64,000 nucleotides of DNA from assembly GCA_052035645.1 (NCBI GenBank), contig JBPOHK010000017.1, positions 1-64,000 of the forward strand, read 5' to 3'. Source of the stretch: RPQJ01 sp052035645. GTDB taxonomy: Bacteria > Pseudomonadota > Gammaproteobacteria > Steroidobacterales > Steroidobacteraceae. A program made the translations under genes and the position numbers. Shown here one piece after another: positions 17,201 to 25,275 of the stretch. The notes beneath the pieces were generated by a model. It was not told the DNA's origin. It was given only the letters and a program-made list of their open reading frames with translations, and searched no databases. Within the stretch, counting starts at the first letter, position 1. The number at the start of each line of letters is the position of its first letter.

Positions 17201-17838
17201 ACGCCGGCTGCCTGCGCCCGCTCACGATCGTCGTGCCGCCCGGCTCGATGCTCGACCCGGCGTTTCCCGCCGCGGTGGTCGCGGGCAACGTCGAGACCTC
17301 GCAGTGCATCGTCGACGCCCTGTACGGGGCGCTCGGCCTGCAGGCGGCCTCGCAGGGCACGATGAACAATTTCACCTTCGGCAACGATCGCTACCAGTAC
17401 TACGAGACCATCGCGGGCGGCGCGGGCGCGGGTCCCGGCTACGACGGCGCGAGCGGCGTGCAGACGCACATGACCAACTCGCGCCTGACCGACCCCGAGG
17501 TGCTGGAGAACCGCTATCCGGTGCTGCTGCGCGAGTTCGCGCTGCGCGCGGGCTCGGGCGGCGCCGGCCGGCACCGCGGCGGCGACGGCGTGCTGCGACG
17601 GATCGAGTTCCGCGAGCCGATGACGGTGGCGATCCTCGCCAACCACCGGCGCATCGCGCCGTTCGGTCTCGAAGGCGGGGCGGCCGGCCGGCCGGGGATC
17701 AACCGCTGGCTGCGCGCCGACGGACGCTCACAGACCCTGGCGGCGACCGTACGGCTCGACGTCGGCGCCGCCGACCAGGTCGAGATCGCCACGCCCGGCG
17801 GCGGCGGCTTCGGCCAGGGCGAAGCGCTCGCCGAGTGA
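14221..17838 (+). CDS. Fused hydantoinase A/B (5-oxoprolinase-like) protein
   Basis: A 1205-residue ATP-dependent hydrolase fusing the two subunits of the hydantoinase/oxoprolinase family. The N-terminal HyuA half (1-690) opens with the actin-fold phosphate motif AIDRGGTFTDIVALD and carries GFDMGGTSTDVSLY. The HyuB half (about 697-1205) starts MRLEVFNGLFMHVAEQMGAVL and includes the YLVNSPYDGGTHLPDMTV and GNVETSQC segments. Single-chain forms are typical of 5-oxoprolinase, which opens 5-oxoproline to glutamate, but hydantoin or N-carbamoyl substrates are possible. The start is TTG. The 3' end overlaps the convergent sheath gene by 111 bases. Confidence 0.93.
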   Translation: MTESRTAGWRIAIDRGGTFTDIVALDPDGRLHAHKVLSRDPHAPGDPAVRGIAALLARHGGPAARVESVRLGTTVATNALLERKGEPTLLVTTRGFRDALRIGYQERPDIFARAIRRPALLYREVIEADERCDAAGQVLAPLDLDGLRRELGEAHARGIDSVAIVFVHGFRHPAHERAAAALARELGFGEVVASHEAAQMLGYVARGDTTVADAYLSPVLLRYVRGFQRELAARFGEVPLLLMQSNGGLVDVAGLRGVNGVLSGPAGGVVGMVAAGTADAPRRLVGFDMGGTSTDVSLYTGELPRRFVAEIDGVRLQAPMMDIQTIAAGGGSIVRYADGRLQVGPDSAGADPGPACYRRGGPATLTDCNVVLGRIAVERFPRVFGPGGDQPVDPAAARARLAEIVARARAEGADFTVESLAEAFVQVGVSRMANAVRELTLQHGQDAGQFTLVSFGGAAGQHACAVAESLGVREILLHPLAGVLSAYGIALAGRRAIRRRTAEVALDEPGHALCADGLRELAGLARNELRRQRVADAACTTRLVAHVRLAGSDTALELPWQPLPELRRAFAAAHARLYGFEPESPALVVGALTAEAVESVANAATPAAAAAEDGPAQTAPVRHDGRCGPVPLLTRAALRAGQRVDGPTLLAEDGATSWIAPGWRGEVLADGALLLRHAGRREAGPERSGTAPDPMRLEVFNGLFMHVAEQMGAVLRQTASSVNIKERLDFSCALFDGDAGLVANAPHMPVHLGSMGASVAAVIAAHSRDLQPGDAYLVNSPYDGGTHLPDMTVVSPVFAPDGERIDFFVASRAHHADVGGITPGSMPPGSRDIREEGALVAPTRIVRAGRLDEAGVRELLLAGPHPARNVAQNLADLRAQLAANARGARELGRAADEHGRATVLAYMAHVQDNAEACMRRAIRRLRPGRFRYEMDDGQAIEVRVDVEADAGRATVDFTGTSAQRDNNFNAPRAVTVAAVLYVFRTLIDEPIPLNAGCLRPLTIVVPPGSMLDPAFPAAVVAGNVETSQCIVDALYGALGLQAASQGTMNNFTFGNDRYQYYETIAGGAGAGPGYDGASGVQTHMTNSRLTDPEVLENRYPVLLREFALRAGSGGAGRHRGGDGVLRRIEFREPMTVAILANHRRIAPFGLEGGAAGRPGINRWLRADGRSQTLAATVRLDVGAADQVEIATPGGGGFGQGEALAE

Positions 17839-19536
17839 GTCGGCGGACGGCTCGCCGCGGCCGAACAGGTGCTGCGCCAGGGTGCGGCGCCGCTGGGTGT
17901 CCTCGAGCGCGGGGCGGGGCTGCGTATCGTCGAGCGCATCCTCGATGACCGGCTCGGCCACCGACATCGCCGTGCCGGCCGGCAGCCGGTTCGAGCGCAC
18001 GGGCCGCACGCTGCTGCCGTCGGGACGGTGCGTGATCATGAACGACTGGAACTCGTCCGGCCGCTGCGTGCGCAGCGACACCAGCAGGTTCACGCGGCCG
18101 GTCTCGAGATCCTCGATCGAGTGCAGGCGCTCGTCGCAGACCACCGCGCAGGCCTCGCCGCCGGCGAGCCCGAACAGCCCGGTGGTCGCGAGCGGCTGCA
18201 GGAACGCGCGCACCTGCCGCTCCAGGCGCGCCCAGGTGCCCGGGTCGCGACCCTCGAAGCGGGCCCAGCGCGTGCCGAGCTCGATGCTGTTGACGATCAG
18301 CAACTGGCGGCGGCGCGCCGTCAGCCACTGGCTGTCCGGCCCGACGCCGGAGCCGGCCGCGAGCGTGCGCAGCGGCACCGCGCGCCGCTCGCTTGAACGC
18401 AGCGCCTGCAGCGGATTGATGCCGTGCGAGACGAGCCGGGTCCGCTCGAGGTCGCCGAGCTGGCGGGCCGGCCGCAGGCCCGGCCGCAGCAGCACTTCCT
18501 CGTCGGGGCCGGCGCACCACAGCGGACGGTGCACGTCCATGCGCGCTAGCGCGCCGGCCACGGCCCCGCCGTTCGGGAAGGTCTCGTAGCGGCCGCGCAG
18601 CCGGTCGAAGGCGAGCACGCGCGGGAAGCACATCAGCGCGTTCTCCGAGTGGAACGCCATCTCGCGCAGCCCGCGCAGCGCCTCGTCGGTGCCGTCCCAG
18701 GCCGCCGGCGGGTCGACGACCAGCATCATCCGCCGCTCGCGGCAGAACTGCGACGCGGCGAGCAGCACGCTCGGACCGACGTCGCGGTCGCGGGTCGGCG
18801 GCGGGACGTAGAGGAAGTGCGCGGTCTCGACGCCGCGCAGCGCGAACAGCCCGGTGCCGCGCGCGGGCGAGCCGATCAGGTCGTAGTCGGTGAGCGGCGC
18901 GCCGTCGTCGCCGTCCGGGTTCGAGTCGACGTAGCCGATCGGGTGACGCGCGCCGGCGCGGAAGGTGCGGTCGGGGCGCTGCGCCGGCGCCTCGCCGCGC
19001 ATGCGCACCAGCATCGACTCCTGCAGCGCCGTGGCGACGTAGCGGGTCGAGCCGGGCGCGATCGAGATGCGGCGGAAGATCTCCTGGTCCTCGATGTGCT
19101 CGGACCCGATCGCGCGCACGCGCTGCACGACGAGGTTGAAGCGGTCGTCCTCAGCGGGCCCGATGTTGTCGTAGTCCACCGAGGCGCGCAGCACCTCGCG
19201 CGAACCCGGGCTCAGGGCCTCGAGCGTGAGCGCCTGGCCGGCGCAGGGGATCGAGAGGGTGGCCGGCGCACCGCCGTTGACGACGCGCACGACGACGGCC
19301 TCGCGGCCGCCGTTCTCGAAGAACTGCTCGACGGCGTAGGACAGCGGGCTCGGCTGCCACAGCCCGCCGAACACCTGCTGGTAGTCCGCGAAGCTGCGCA
19401 GCGTGACGGGACGGGCGACGGGACCGCGCAGCGTGCGTCCGACGAACGCCGTGACCGCCGTCGGCAGGCAGCCGATGGCGTGGTCGGAACCGGCTCCCTC
19501 GATGACGTCGATCCCGTTGAGGTTCAATTCAGACAA
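17728..19536 (-). CDS. Orphan contractile-tail sheath protein (phage tail sheath family)
   Basis: A 602-residue protein of the contractile tail-sheath family. The N-terminal domain has TAVTAFVGRTLRGPVA (about 26-41) and SPLSYAVEQFFENGGREAVVVRVV, the first strands and helix of sheath proteins. The C-terminal domain has RRRQLLIVNSIELGTRW, then RFEGRDPGTWARLERQVRAFL, then CAVVCDERLHS, matching the Phage_sheath_1C fold. About 100 further residues with no family match overlap the oxoprolinase gene. No tube, baseplate, spike or ATPase gene is nearby, so it is not part of a visible phage, T6SS or eCIS locus. Identity is solid; function in isolation is unknown. Confidence 0.85.
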   Translation of the reverse strand: MSELNLNGIDVIEGAGSDHAIGCLPTAVTAFVGRTLRGPVARPVTLRSFADYQQVFGGLWQPSPLSYAVEQFFENGGREAVVVRVVNGGAPATLSIPCAGQALTLEALSPGSREVLRASVDYDNIGPAEDDRFNLVVQRVRAIGSEHIEDQEIFRRISIAPGSTRYVATALQESMLVRMRGEAPAQRPDRTFRAGARHPIGYVDSNPDGDDGAPLTDYDLIGSPARGTGLFALRGVETAHFLYVPPPTRDRDVGPSVLLAASQFCRERRMMLVVDPPAAWDGTDEALRGLREMAFHSENALMCFPRVLAFDRLRGRYETFPNGGAVAGALARMDVHRPLWCAGPDEEVLLRPGLRPARQLGDLERTRLVSHGINPLQALRSSERRAVPLRTLAAGSGVGPDSQWLTARRRQLLIVNSIELGTRWARFEGRDPGTWARLERQVRAFLQPLATTGLFGLAGGEACAVVCDERLHSIEDLETGRVNLLVSLRTQRPDEFQSFMITHRPDGSSVRPVRSNRLPAGTAMSVAEPVIEDALDDTQPRPALEDTQRRRTLAQHLFGRGEPSADSLGERFALAEAAAAGRGDLDLVGGADVEPYGRRQGL

Positions 19537-19672
19537 TCGCGCGCCCTGTCGCCGCGTTCGCCGGCGGCGCCCACCTTATCACAACTCGACGGGACGGCCG
19601 CGGCGGGCGGCGCGCGCGAAGGGCCGGCGCGGCCCGGCCACGGACCGCGCACGGCCGCACGCGATGACGCGC

Positions 19673-20836
19673 TCAGGGCTGCGCGGCGCTGGCCACCGGC
19701 TGCTGCGCGGAGCGCGCGACCGGCACGGGGTTGTCGGTGCCGTCCCAGTTCGCGCCCGCGGGGATGCGGTTCTCGACCTTGCGCGCGCCGGCGAGGTACG
19801 CGTCGAACGTCAGGCCCGGCCGCGACACCGGCACCGCGACGCCTCGCGCGTCGTTCACGACCTGCTCCGCCAGCGCCCAGTCCGCCGTGGCCGCGTGCGG
19901 CTTGAGCGCCTGGGCCATCTTGCTCGACACGGTCTTGTCGAAGCGCTGGCCCTTGGCCGCCTTCTTCGCCTCGGGGTGCTCCTCGTGCGGCGGATACGAC
20001 TGCACGTACAGGCTGTCGCCGTGCCACCGGTACACGAGCGGCTGGTTGACCACGGTGACCTTCGTGCCGATCGGGATCTGCTCGAACAGCACGGCGATGT
20101 CCTCGGGATACAGGCGGATGCAACCGTGGCTCGCGCGCATGCCGACACCCGCCGGCTTGTTCGTCCCGTGCATCAGGTAGCTCGGCCAGCCCAGGTTCAT
20201 CGCAAACGCGCCGAGCGGGTTGTCGGGCCCGGCCGGCACGGTCGGCGGCAGGATGTCGCCCTCGGCCGCGTGCTCCTTGCGCACGGAGGCCGGCGGCGTC
20301 CACACCGGATCCTTGCGCTTCGACACGATCTTCGTGTTGCCGGTCGGCGTCGCCCAGCCGACCATGCCGATGCCGATCGGGTAAGTGACGACCGTGCGCG
20401 GCTGGCCCTTCTCGGCCTTCGGGAAATAGAACAGGCGCAGCGCCGCGAGGTTGACGACCACGCCTTCGGGCGCCGCGTCCGGCAGCACGAACTGCGTGGG
20501 CAGGACGATGCGCGTGCCCTCGCCGGGCAGCCACGGATCGACGCCCGGGTTCGCGTTCACCACCTCGTCCCAGCCGAGGTTGAAGCGGCGGGCGATGTCG
20601 GCCAGCGTGTCCTCCTGCCGGGAGTACGTGACCTGCAGTTCGCCGACCACGCCGGTGGTCTTCGGGTCGAACGGGAAGGTGTGCGTCGCGAGCGGCTCGG
20701 CGAACTGCGGCTTTGGCGGGGGCGGGGGCGGCGGCTCGGGCTGCGGCTGGAACAGGGTGCAGCCGCCGAGCGCCAGCAGCGTGAGCGCGCTCGCGGCGCG
20801 CACCGTGGATCCCCATCGCACAAGCTTCGACTGCAT
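19673..20836 (-). CDS. LysM and L,D-transpeptidase (YkuD) lipoprotein
   Basis: A 387-residue envelope protein. The lipobox LGGC is at 23-26 (C26 lipidated), followed by a Pro-rich stalk (32-43). A LysM domain lies at about 68-113 (DTLADIARRFNLGWDEVVNANP) and binds glycan; the YkuD catalytic domain (125-275) has H223 and the SHGCIR motif at 236-241 with nucleophile C239. It should form 3-3 crosslinks or attach proteins to peptidoglycan. A disordered C-terminal tail follows. ATG 20836 gives the lipoprotein leader; the longer open frame upstream overlaps the TPM gene. Confidence 0.93.
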   Translation of the reverse strand: MQSKLVRWGSTVRAASALTLLALGGCTLFQPQPEPPPPPPPKPQFAEPLATHTFPFDPKTTGVVGELQVTYSRQEDTLADIARRFNLGWDEVVNANPGVDPWLPGEGTRIVLPTQFVLPDAAPEGVVVNLAALRLFYFPKAEKGQPRTVVTYPIGIGMVGWATPTGNTKIVSKRKDPVWTPPASVRKEHAAEGDILPPTVPAGPDNPLGAFAMNLGWPSYLMHGTNKPAGVGMRASHGCIRLYPEDIAVLFEQIPIGTKVTVVNQPLVYRWHGDSLYVQSYPPHEEHPEAKKAAKGQRFDKTVSSKMAQALKPHAATADWALAEQVVNDARGVAVPVSRPGLTFDAYLAGARKVENRIPAGANWDGTDNPVPVARSAQQPVASAAQP

Positions 20837-20876
20837 CGATCCCGTTCCTCCGTCGATCCCCGGCGACCCGCCGGGC

Positions 20877-21380
20877 TCAGAGCACGGCGGGCCGGTTCGG
20901 CAATTCGTTCTCGTCGCGGCCGTCGGGCGACGGCGGAAAGTGCCGCGCGACGATCTCGCCGACCTGTCGCACGCCCTCGAGCGCCCCGCCCTCGTAGTCG
21001 CCGGCGCGGAAGCGCTGCTCCATCGCGCGGCAGATCCCGGCCCATTCCTCGTTCGTGACGCGCGAGTTGTACCCGCGATCGGCCACGATTTCCACGTCCC
21101 GGTCGGCCAGCAGGACGTAGACCAGCACGCCGTTGTTGGCGGCCGTGTCCCAGACACCGAGGCCGGCAAAGACCTCCAGGGCCCGCGCCCTGGGCGACTT
21201 GCCCCGGCGCACGTCGGCCGGCTCGAGGGCCCCTTCTAGCGCAAAGCGGATCTCTGCGCCATGCCGGCGCTCGGAGTCGCCGATCGCCGCCTCGATCGCA
21301 GCGAGCGTGTGCGGCGGGAAGGCCCGCTCACGCGCCGCGCGCGTCGCGAACAGGTGCCGGAAGAAGCGCGACCAGTCCAT
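20877..21380 (-). CDS. TPM-domain protein (second, leaderless copy)
   Basis: A 167-residue protein consisting of one TPM domain (GAEIRFALEG..., NNGVLVYVLLADRDVEIVADRGYN, AMEQRFRAGDYEGGALEGVRQVGEIV). It has no signal peptide or membrane segment, unlike the neighbouring YgcG-like gene that ends 5 bases upstream. LemA-YgcG-TPM gene triplets are widespread, but the role of the small TPM protein is not established. ATG 21380 is chosen because upstream residues are a shadow of the Gly-rich tail of the YgcG-like gene. Confidence 0.85.
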   Translation of the reverse strand: MDWSRFFRHLFATRAARERAFPPHTLAAIEAAIGDSERRHGAEIRFALEGALEPADVRRGKSPRARALEVFAGLGVWDTAANNGVLVYVLLADRDVEIVADRGYNSRVTNEEWAGICRAMEQRFRAGDYEGGALEGVRQVGEIVARHFPPSPDGRDENELPNRPAVL

Positions 21381-21385
21381 GCCGC

Positions 21386-22318
21386 TCACCATCCTCCCGA
21401 GGCGCCGCCGCCCCCGAAGCCACCGCCGCCGCCGCTGAAGCCGCCACCGCCGCCGAAGCCTCCGCCGAAGCCACCGCCGAAGCCGCCGGAGTGGCCCCAG
21501 CCGCCCCCGTGGCGCCGGCTCGCCCAGCCGCCACCCCCGCCGCCGCCGGGCGGGCCGAGGCCGCCGAGCAGCGCCGCAAGGAAGGCGATGAAGCCCGCGC
21601 CCAGCGCGATCCCCAGGATGCCGATCAGCAGCCAGGTCAGTCCGCCGACGATGCCGCCCGTGGCGAGGGCCCCGCCGACCCGCCCGAACATCCTGCGCAG
21701 CACGCTCATGCCCACGAAGGCCGCGATGAGCAGGAACGGCAGCAGCTGGAACAGGCCGGGCACGTCGACGGACGGCGGGCTGAGTTCCGGTTCGGGCAAC
21801 GGCTCGCCCTCGATCACCCGCAGGATGCGGTCGACGCCGGTGGCGATGCCGCCGTAGTAGTCGCCCCGCTTGAACTGCGGGACGATGTCTTCCTGGATGA
21901 TGCGGCTGGCCGTCGCGTCCGTGAGCGCGCCTTCGAGCCCGTAGCCGACCTCGATGCGCACGCGCCGGTCCTCTAGCGCGACGATCAGCAGCACGCCGTC
22001 GTCGACCTTCGCGCGTCCCAGCTTCCACTGCTCGACGACGCGGATGCCGTACTGCTCGATTTCCTCCGGCCGGGTCGTCGCCACGACCAGCACGGCGACC
22101 TGGCTGCCCTTCGCGGCGGCGAAGGCACGCAGCTTGGCGTCGAGCGCAGCGACCTGGTCGGGCGCCAGCGTGCCGGTGGTGTCCGTCACGGGCGCCGAAA
22201 GGTCCGGGATCGCCTGCAGCGGCTGTGCGTGCGCCGGCGCGAGCAGCAGCAGCGCGGCCGCCGCGAGCGCGGCCGACGCCGCGCCGCGCAGACGCTGGAG
22301 CATGGACCGGGGTGTCAC
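21386..22318 (-). CDS. YgcG-like TPM-domain membrane protein
   Basis: A 310-residue protein with a cleavable signal peptide (ending APAHAQ near residue 32), a periplasmic TPM domain (about 38-160, with LVVATTRPEEIEQYGIRV and NDG-like DDGVLLIVALEDRRVRIEVGYG), three hydrophobic segments (about 190-255) and a long Gly/Phe-rich tail of GGGFGGG type. The TPM domain was originally linked to photosystem II assembly in plants; the bacterial role is unclear. Start is GTG 22318 or ATG 22303. It lies 46 bases after lemA. Confidence 0.88.
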   Translation of the reverse strand: MTPRSMLQRLRGAASAALAAAALLLLAPAHAQPLQAIPDLSAPVTDTTGTLAPDQVAALDAKLRAFAAAKGSQVAVLVVATTRPEEIEQYGIRVVEQWKLGRAKVDDGVLLIVALEDRRVRIEVGYGLEGALTDATASRIIQEDIVPQFKRGDYYGGIATGVDRILRVIEGEPLPEPELSPPSVDVPGLFQLLPFLLIAAFVGMSVLRRMFGRVGGALATGGIVGGLTWLLIGILGIALGAGFIAFLAALLGGLGPPGGGGGGGWASRRHGGGWGHSGGFGGGFGGGFGGGGGFSGGGGGFGGGGASGGW

Positions 22319-22364
22319 GGGCGCTCGCCCGCCGGCGCGTCGCCGCGCCGGCCGGCCGTCCGGC

Positions 22365-23033
22365 TCACTGCAGGGCCGGGGCGTCCGCCGCGTCCTTCGG
22401 CGGCGGAGGCGGCACCTGCGCGTCCGTCATCGGGGTCACCGGCGCCTGTCCCGGCGGGTTGAAGTCCACCGTCGGCGGCCTGGCGACCGCGGCCTCGTTC
22501 TCCACCGTGAAGTTCGGCTTGACCGCGTAGCCGAACACCATCGCGGTGAGATTGACCGGGAACTTGCGCACCGTGACGTTGTAGTCGTTGACCGCCTGGA
22601 TGTAGCGGTTGCGCGCCACGGTGATGCGATTCTCGGTGCCCTCGAGCTGCGACTGCAGGGCGAGGAAGTTCTGGTCCGACTTGAGCTCGGGGTACTTCTC
22701 GACCACCACCATCAGCCGCGACAGCGCGCCCGACAGCTCGCCCTGGGCCGCCTGGAACTGGGCCAGCGAGCCGGCGTCGTTCGCATCGACCTTGACCTGC
22801 GTCGCCTTGGCGCGCGCCTCGGTCACGCCGATCAGCACGGCCTGCTCCTGGGCGGCGAAGCCCTTCACGGTCGCCACCAGGTTCGGAATCAGGTCGGCCC
22901 GGCGCTGGTACTGGTTCACCACCTCGGACCAGGCGGCCTTGGTGGCCTCGTCCTGGACCTGGATCGTGTTGTAGCCGCAGGCGGACAGCATCAGGCCGGC
23001 CGCGACGACCAGCAGCATCTTCAGGACACGCAT
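22365..23033 (-). CDS. LemA family lipoprotein
   Basis: A 222-residue LemA protein. The leader ends in a lipobox LSAC (16-19), and the all-helical LemA core follows, with NTIQVQDEATKAAWSEVVNQYQRRADLIPNLV and RNRYIQAVNDYNVTVRKFPVN as family marks. A Pro-rich C-terminal tail ends the protein. GGAGAG precedes the ATG at 23033, which decides the start over an upstream in-frame ATG. It heads a lemA-ygcG-TPM series on the minus strand. Function of LemA proteins is not established. Confidence 0.92.
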   Translation of the reverse strand: MRVLKMLLVVAAGLMLSACGYNTIQVQDEATKAAWSEVVNQYQRRADLIPNLVATVKGFAAQEQAVLIGVTEARAKATQVKVDANDAGSLAQFQAAQGELSGALSRLMVVVEKYPELKSDQNFLALQSQLEGTENRITVARNRYIQAVNDYNVTVRKFPVNLTAMVFGYAVKPNFTVENEAAVARPPTVDFNPPGQAPVTPMTDAQVPPPPPKDAADAPALQ

Positions 23034-23129
23034 CGCAGTCTCTCCTTCGACCTTCGGTCGCTTCCCGTTACCGCGCAATGTAGGGGCGGGGCGCAGAAAT
23101 CTCCAGACCCCCGCGCCCGCCCCCCGCCG

Positions 23130-25199
23130 TCACCAGATCTTCACGACCTGGTCCGGCGGCAGGTACAGCTTGTCGCCCGCCTTGACGTCGAATGCCTTCT
23201 GGAAGTCCGTCATGTTGCGCACGATGCCGTTGCAGCGGTACTCGCTCGGGCTGTGCGGGTCGGTCAGCAGGCGCTTGCGCAGTTCGTCCTCGCGGTACTT
23301 GCGCGCCCAGACCTGCGCCCAGCCGATGTAGAAGCGCTGCTCGCCGGTGAAGCCGTCGAGCACGGGCGCCGGCTGGCCGGCGAGCGACAGCTGGTAGGCC
23401 TTGTGCGCCACCGCGAGGCCCGACAGGTCGCCGATGTTCTCGCCGAGCGTGAGCTTGCCGTTCACGTTCATGCCCTCGAGCGGGCTGAACGCGTCGTACT
23501 GGGCCACCAGCGCGCCGGCCCGGGCCTCGAAGCGCGTGTTGTCGTCGGCCGTCCACCAGTCGCGCAGCATGCCGCGGCCGTCGAACTTGCGGCCCTGGTC
23601 GTCGAAGCCGTGGCTGATCTCGTGGCCGATCACCGCGCCGATGCCGCCGTAGTTCACGGCGTCGTCGGCGTTCATGTCGAAGAACGGCGGCTGCAGGATC
23701 GCGGCCGGGAACACGATCTCGTTGGCGAGCGGGTTGTAGTAGGCGTTGACCGTCTGCGGCGTCATGCCCCACTCGGTCTTGTCGACCGGCTGGCCGAGCT
23801 TGGCCAGCTCGCGGCGGCTGTTCGACTCGCGCGCGCTCAGCACGTTGCCGAGCAGGTCGTCGCGCCTCACGACCAGGCCCGGGTACTCCTTCCACTTGGT
23901 CGGGTAGCCGATCTTGACGGTGAAGTTGCGGATCTTGTCCTCGGCCGCCTTGCGCGTCTCCGGACCCATCCAGTCGAGCTGGCCGATGCCGCCGTCGAAC
24001 GCCTTGAGCAGGTTCGCTACCAGGGCGTCCATGCGGCGCTTCGCCTCGGGCGGGAAGTGGCGCGCGACGTACTCCTTGCCGAGCAGGTCGCCGACCGAGC
24101 CCTCGAGCTCGCCGAGCGCACGCTTCCAGCGCGGCTTGAGCTGCGGCACGCCCGAAAGCGTCCGGCCGTAGAAGTCGAACTGCTCGTCGACGAACGCCGC
24201 GCCGAGGTACGGCGAAAACGTGTCGATCACGCGCAGCGTCAGGTAGTCCTTCCAGGTGGCCAGCGGCACGTCGCCCATGGCCTTGCCCAGTTCCTTGAAG
24301 TAGCTCGGCTGGCCCACGATGATCTGGTCGTGGGACGCGGCGCCCATGCCGGCGAGCCAAGCCGACCAGTCGAGTCCCGGGGTGAGTTTCTCGGCGCCGG
24401 CGACGTCGTAGGGGTTGTAGACCTTCTCGACGTCGCGCAGGTCGACCGTCTTCCACGAGGCCTTCGCGAGGCGCGTCTCGAAGGCCATGACGCGCTGCGC
24501 GACGCGGGCGCCGTCCTTGCGGCCGGCGAGCGCGAAGACCTTCTCGATGTGCTTCAGGTAAGCGGCGCGGATCTCCTTGAAGCGCGCGTCGTCGGAGAGG
24601 TAGTACTCGCGCTCCGGCAGGCCGAGGCCGGACTGGTCGGCGTACAGCGTGTTGACGTCCGGGCGCTTGGCGTCCGCATAGATGCCGGCGCCGATCGGGT
24701 TCGGCACGCTCAACACCTGCGCGCGGGCGAGATACTCGACCAGCCCGGCGCGGTTGCGGATCGCGGCGACGCGATCGAGTTCGCCCTGCAGCGGCGCGAG
24801 GCCGAGCTGGTTCGCGCGCGCCTCGTCCATGAAGCTCGCATAGTAGTCGCCGACGACCTGCTGGTCGGAGCCGGCCGGGGCGCCGGCCGCCGCGCTTTCC
24901 TCGGCGATCGCGCGCAGGTTCTTCTCGGCGCCGTCGGCGAGGATGGTGAAGCTGCCGTAGTTCGACTTGTCGGCCGGGATCTCGGTGTTCGCGAGCCAGG
25001 TGCCGTTCACGAAGCGGTACAGGTCGTCCTGCGGGCGCACGCTGCGATCGAAGTTCTGCAGCATGATGCCGGAGGGACGTGCGACCTCGGCGGGCGCGGC
25101 CGGCGGCGCGGCGGCGGCCGGCGCGACGGGCTCGGGCGGCGAACTGGCGCAGGCGGCCAGCGTGAGCAGACAGGCGGCAGGCAGGGACCAGCGGATCAT
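23130..25199 (-). CDS. M13 family (neprilysin-like) zinc metallopeptidase lipoprotein
   Basis: A 689-residue peptidase. The leader ends in LAAC (14-17), suggesting a lipid-anchored envelope enzyme. Zinc ligands are HEISH (526-530) and the glutamate of GENIGD (E587), the two M13 signatures; NAYYNPLANEIVFPAAILQPPFF precedes them as in PepO/neprilysin. It should cleave small peptides in the periplasm or at the cell surface. The C-terminus ends in KIW, close to the conserved CxxW ending of the family. Confidence 0.95.
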   Translation of the reverse strand: MIRWSLPAACLLTLAACASSPPEPVAPAAAAPPAAPAEVARPSGIMLQNFDRSVRPQDDLYRFVNGTWLANTEIPADKSNYGSFTILADGAEKNLRAIAEESAAAGAPAGSDQQVVGDYYASFMDEARANQLGLAPLQGELDRVAAIRNRAGLVEYLARAQVLSVPNPIGAGIYADAKRPDVNTLYADQSGLGLPEREYYLSDDARFKEIRAAYLKHIEKVFALAGRKDGARVAQRVMAFETRLAKASWKTVDLRDVEKVYNPYDVAGAEKLTPGLDWSAWLAGMGAASHDQIIVGQPSYFKELGKAMGDVPLATWKDYLTLRVIDTFSPYLGAAFVDEQFDFYGRTLSGVPQLKPRWKRALGELEGSVGDLLGKEYVARHFPPEAKRRMDALVANLLKAFDGGIGQLDWMGPETRKAAEDKIRNFTVKIGYPTKWKEYPGLVVRRDDLLGNVLSARESNSRRELAKLGQPVDKTEWGMTPQTVNAYYNPLANEIVFPAAILQPPFFDMNADDAVNYGGIGAVIGHEISHGFDDQGRKFDGRGMLRDWWTADDNTRFEARAGALVAQYDAFSPLEGMNVNGKLTLGENIGDLSGLAVAHKAYQLSLAGQPAPVLDGFTGEQRFYIGWAQVWARKYREDELRKRLLTDPHSPSEYRCNGIVRNMTDFQKAFDVKAGDKLYLPPDQVVKIW

Positions 25200-25263
25200 C
25201 GGATGACTCCCAGGGTGAGGCGCGCCGGGCGGCCCGCGGTGGGGCGCCGGCAGGTGGCGGCGG

Positions 25264-25269
25264 ATTATA
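25264..25269 (-). promoter_or_regulatory. Consensus -10 element TATAAT upstream of the M13 peptidase
   Basis: On the minus strand TATAAT lies 65 bases before the ATG at 25199, just after the end of the upstream methyltransferase gene. The -35 region is GC-rich and weak. Confidence 0.4.
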
Positions 25270-25275
25270 GGGGAA

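Noticed and set aside
17728..19536. Prophage or tailocin remnant around the sheath gene.
   Set aside because: No integrase, other structural gene, attachment repeat or tRNA flanks it; only the sheath gene is present.
21386..21540. GC-rich short tandem repeats.
   Set aside because: They encode the Gly/Phe-rich tail of the YgcG-like protein.
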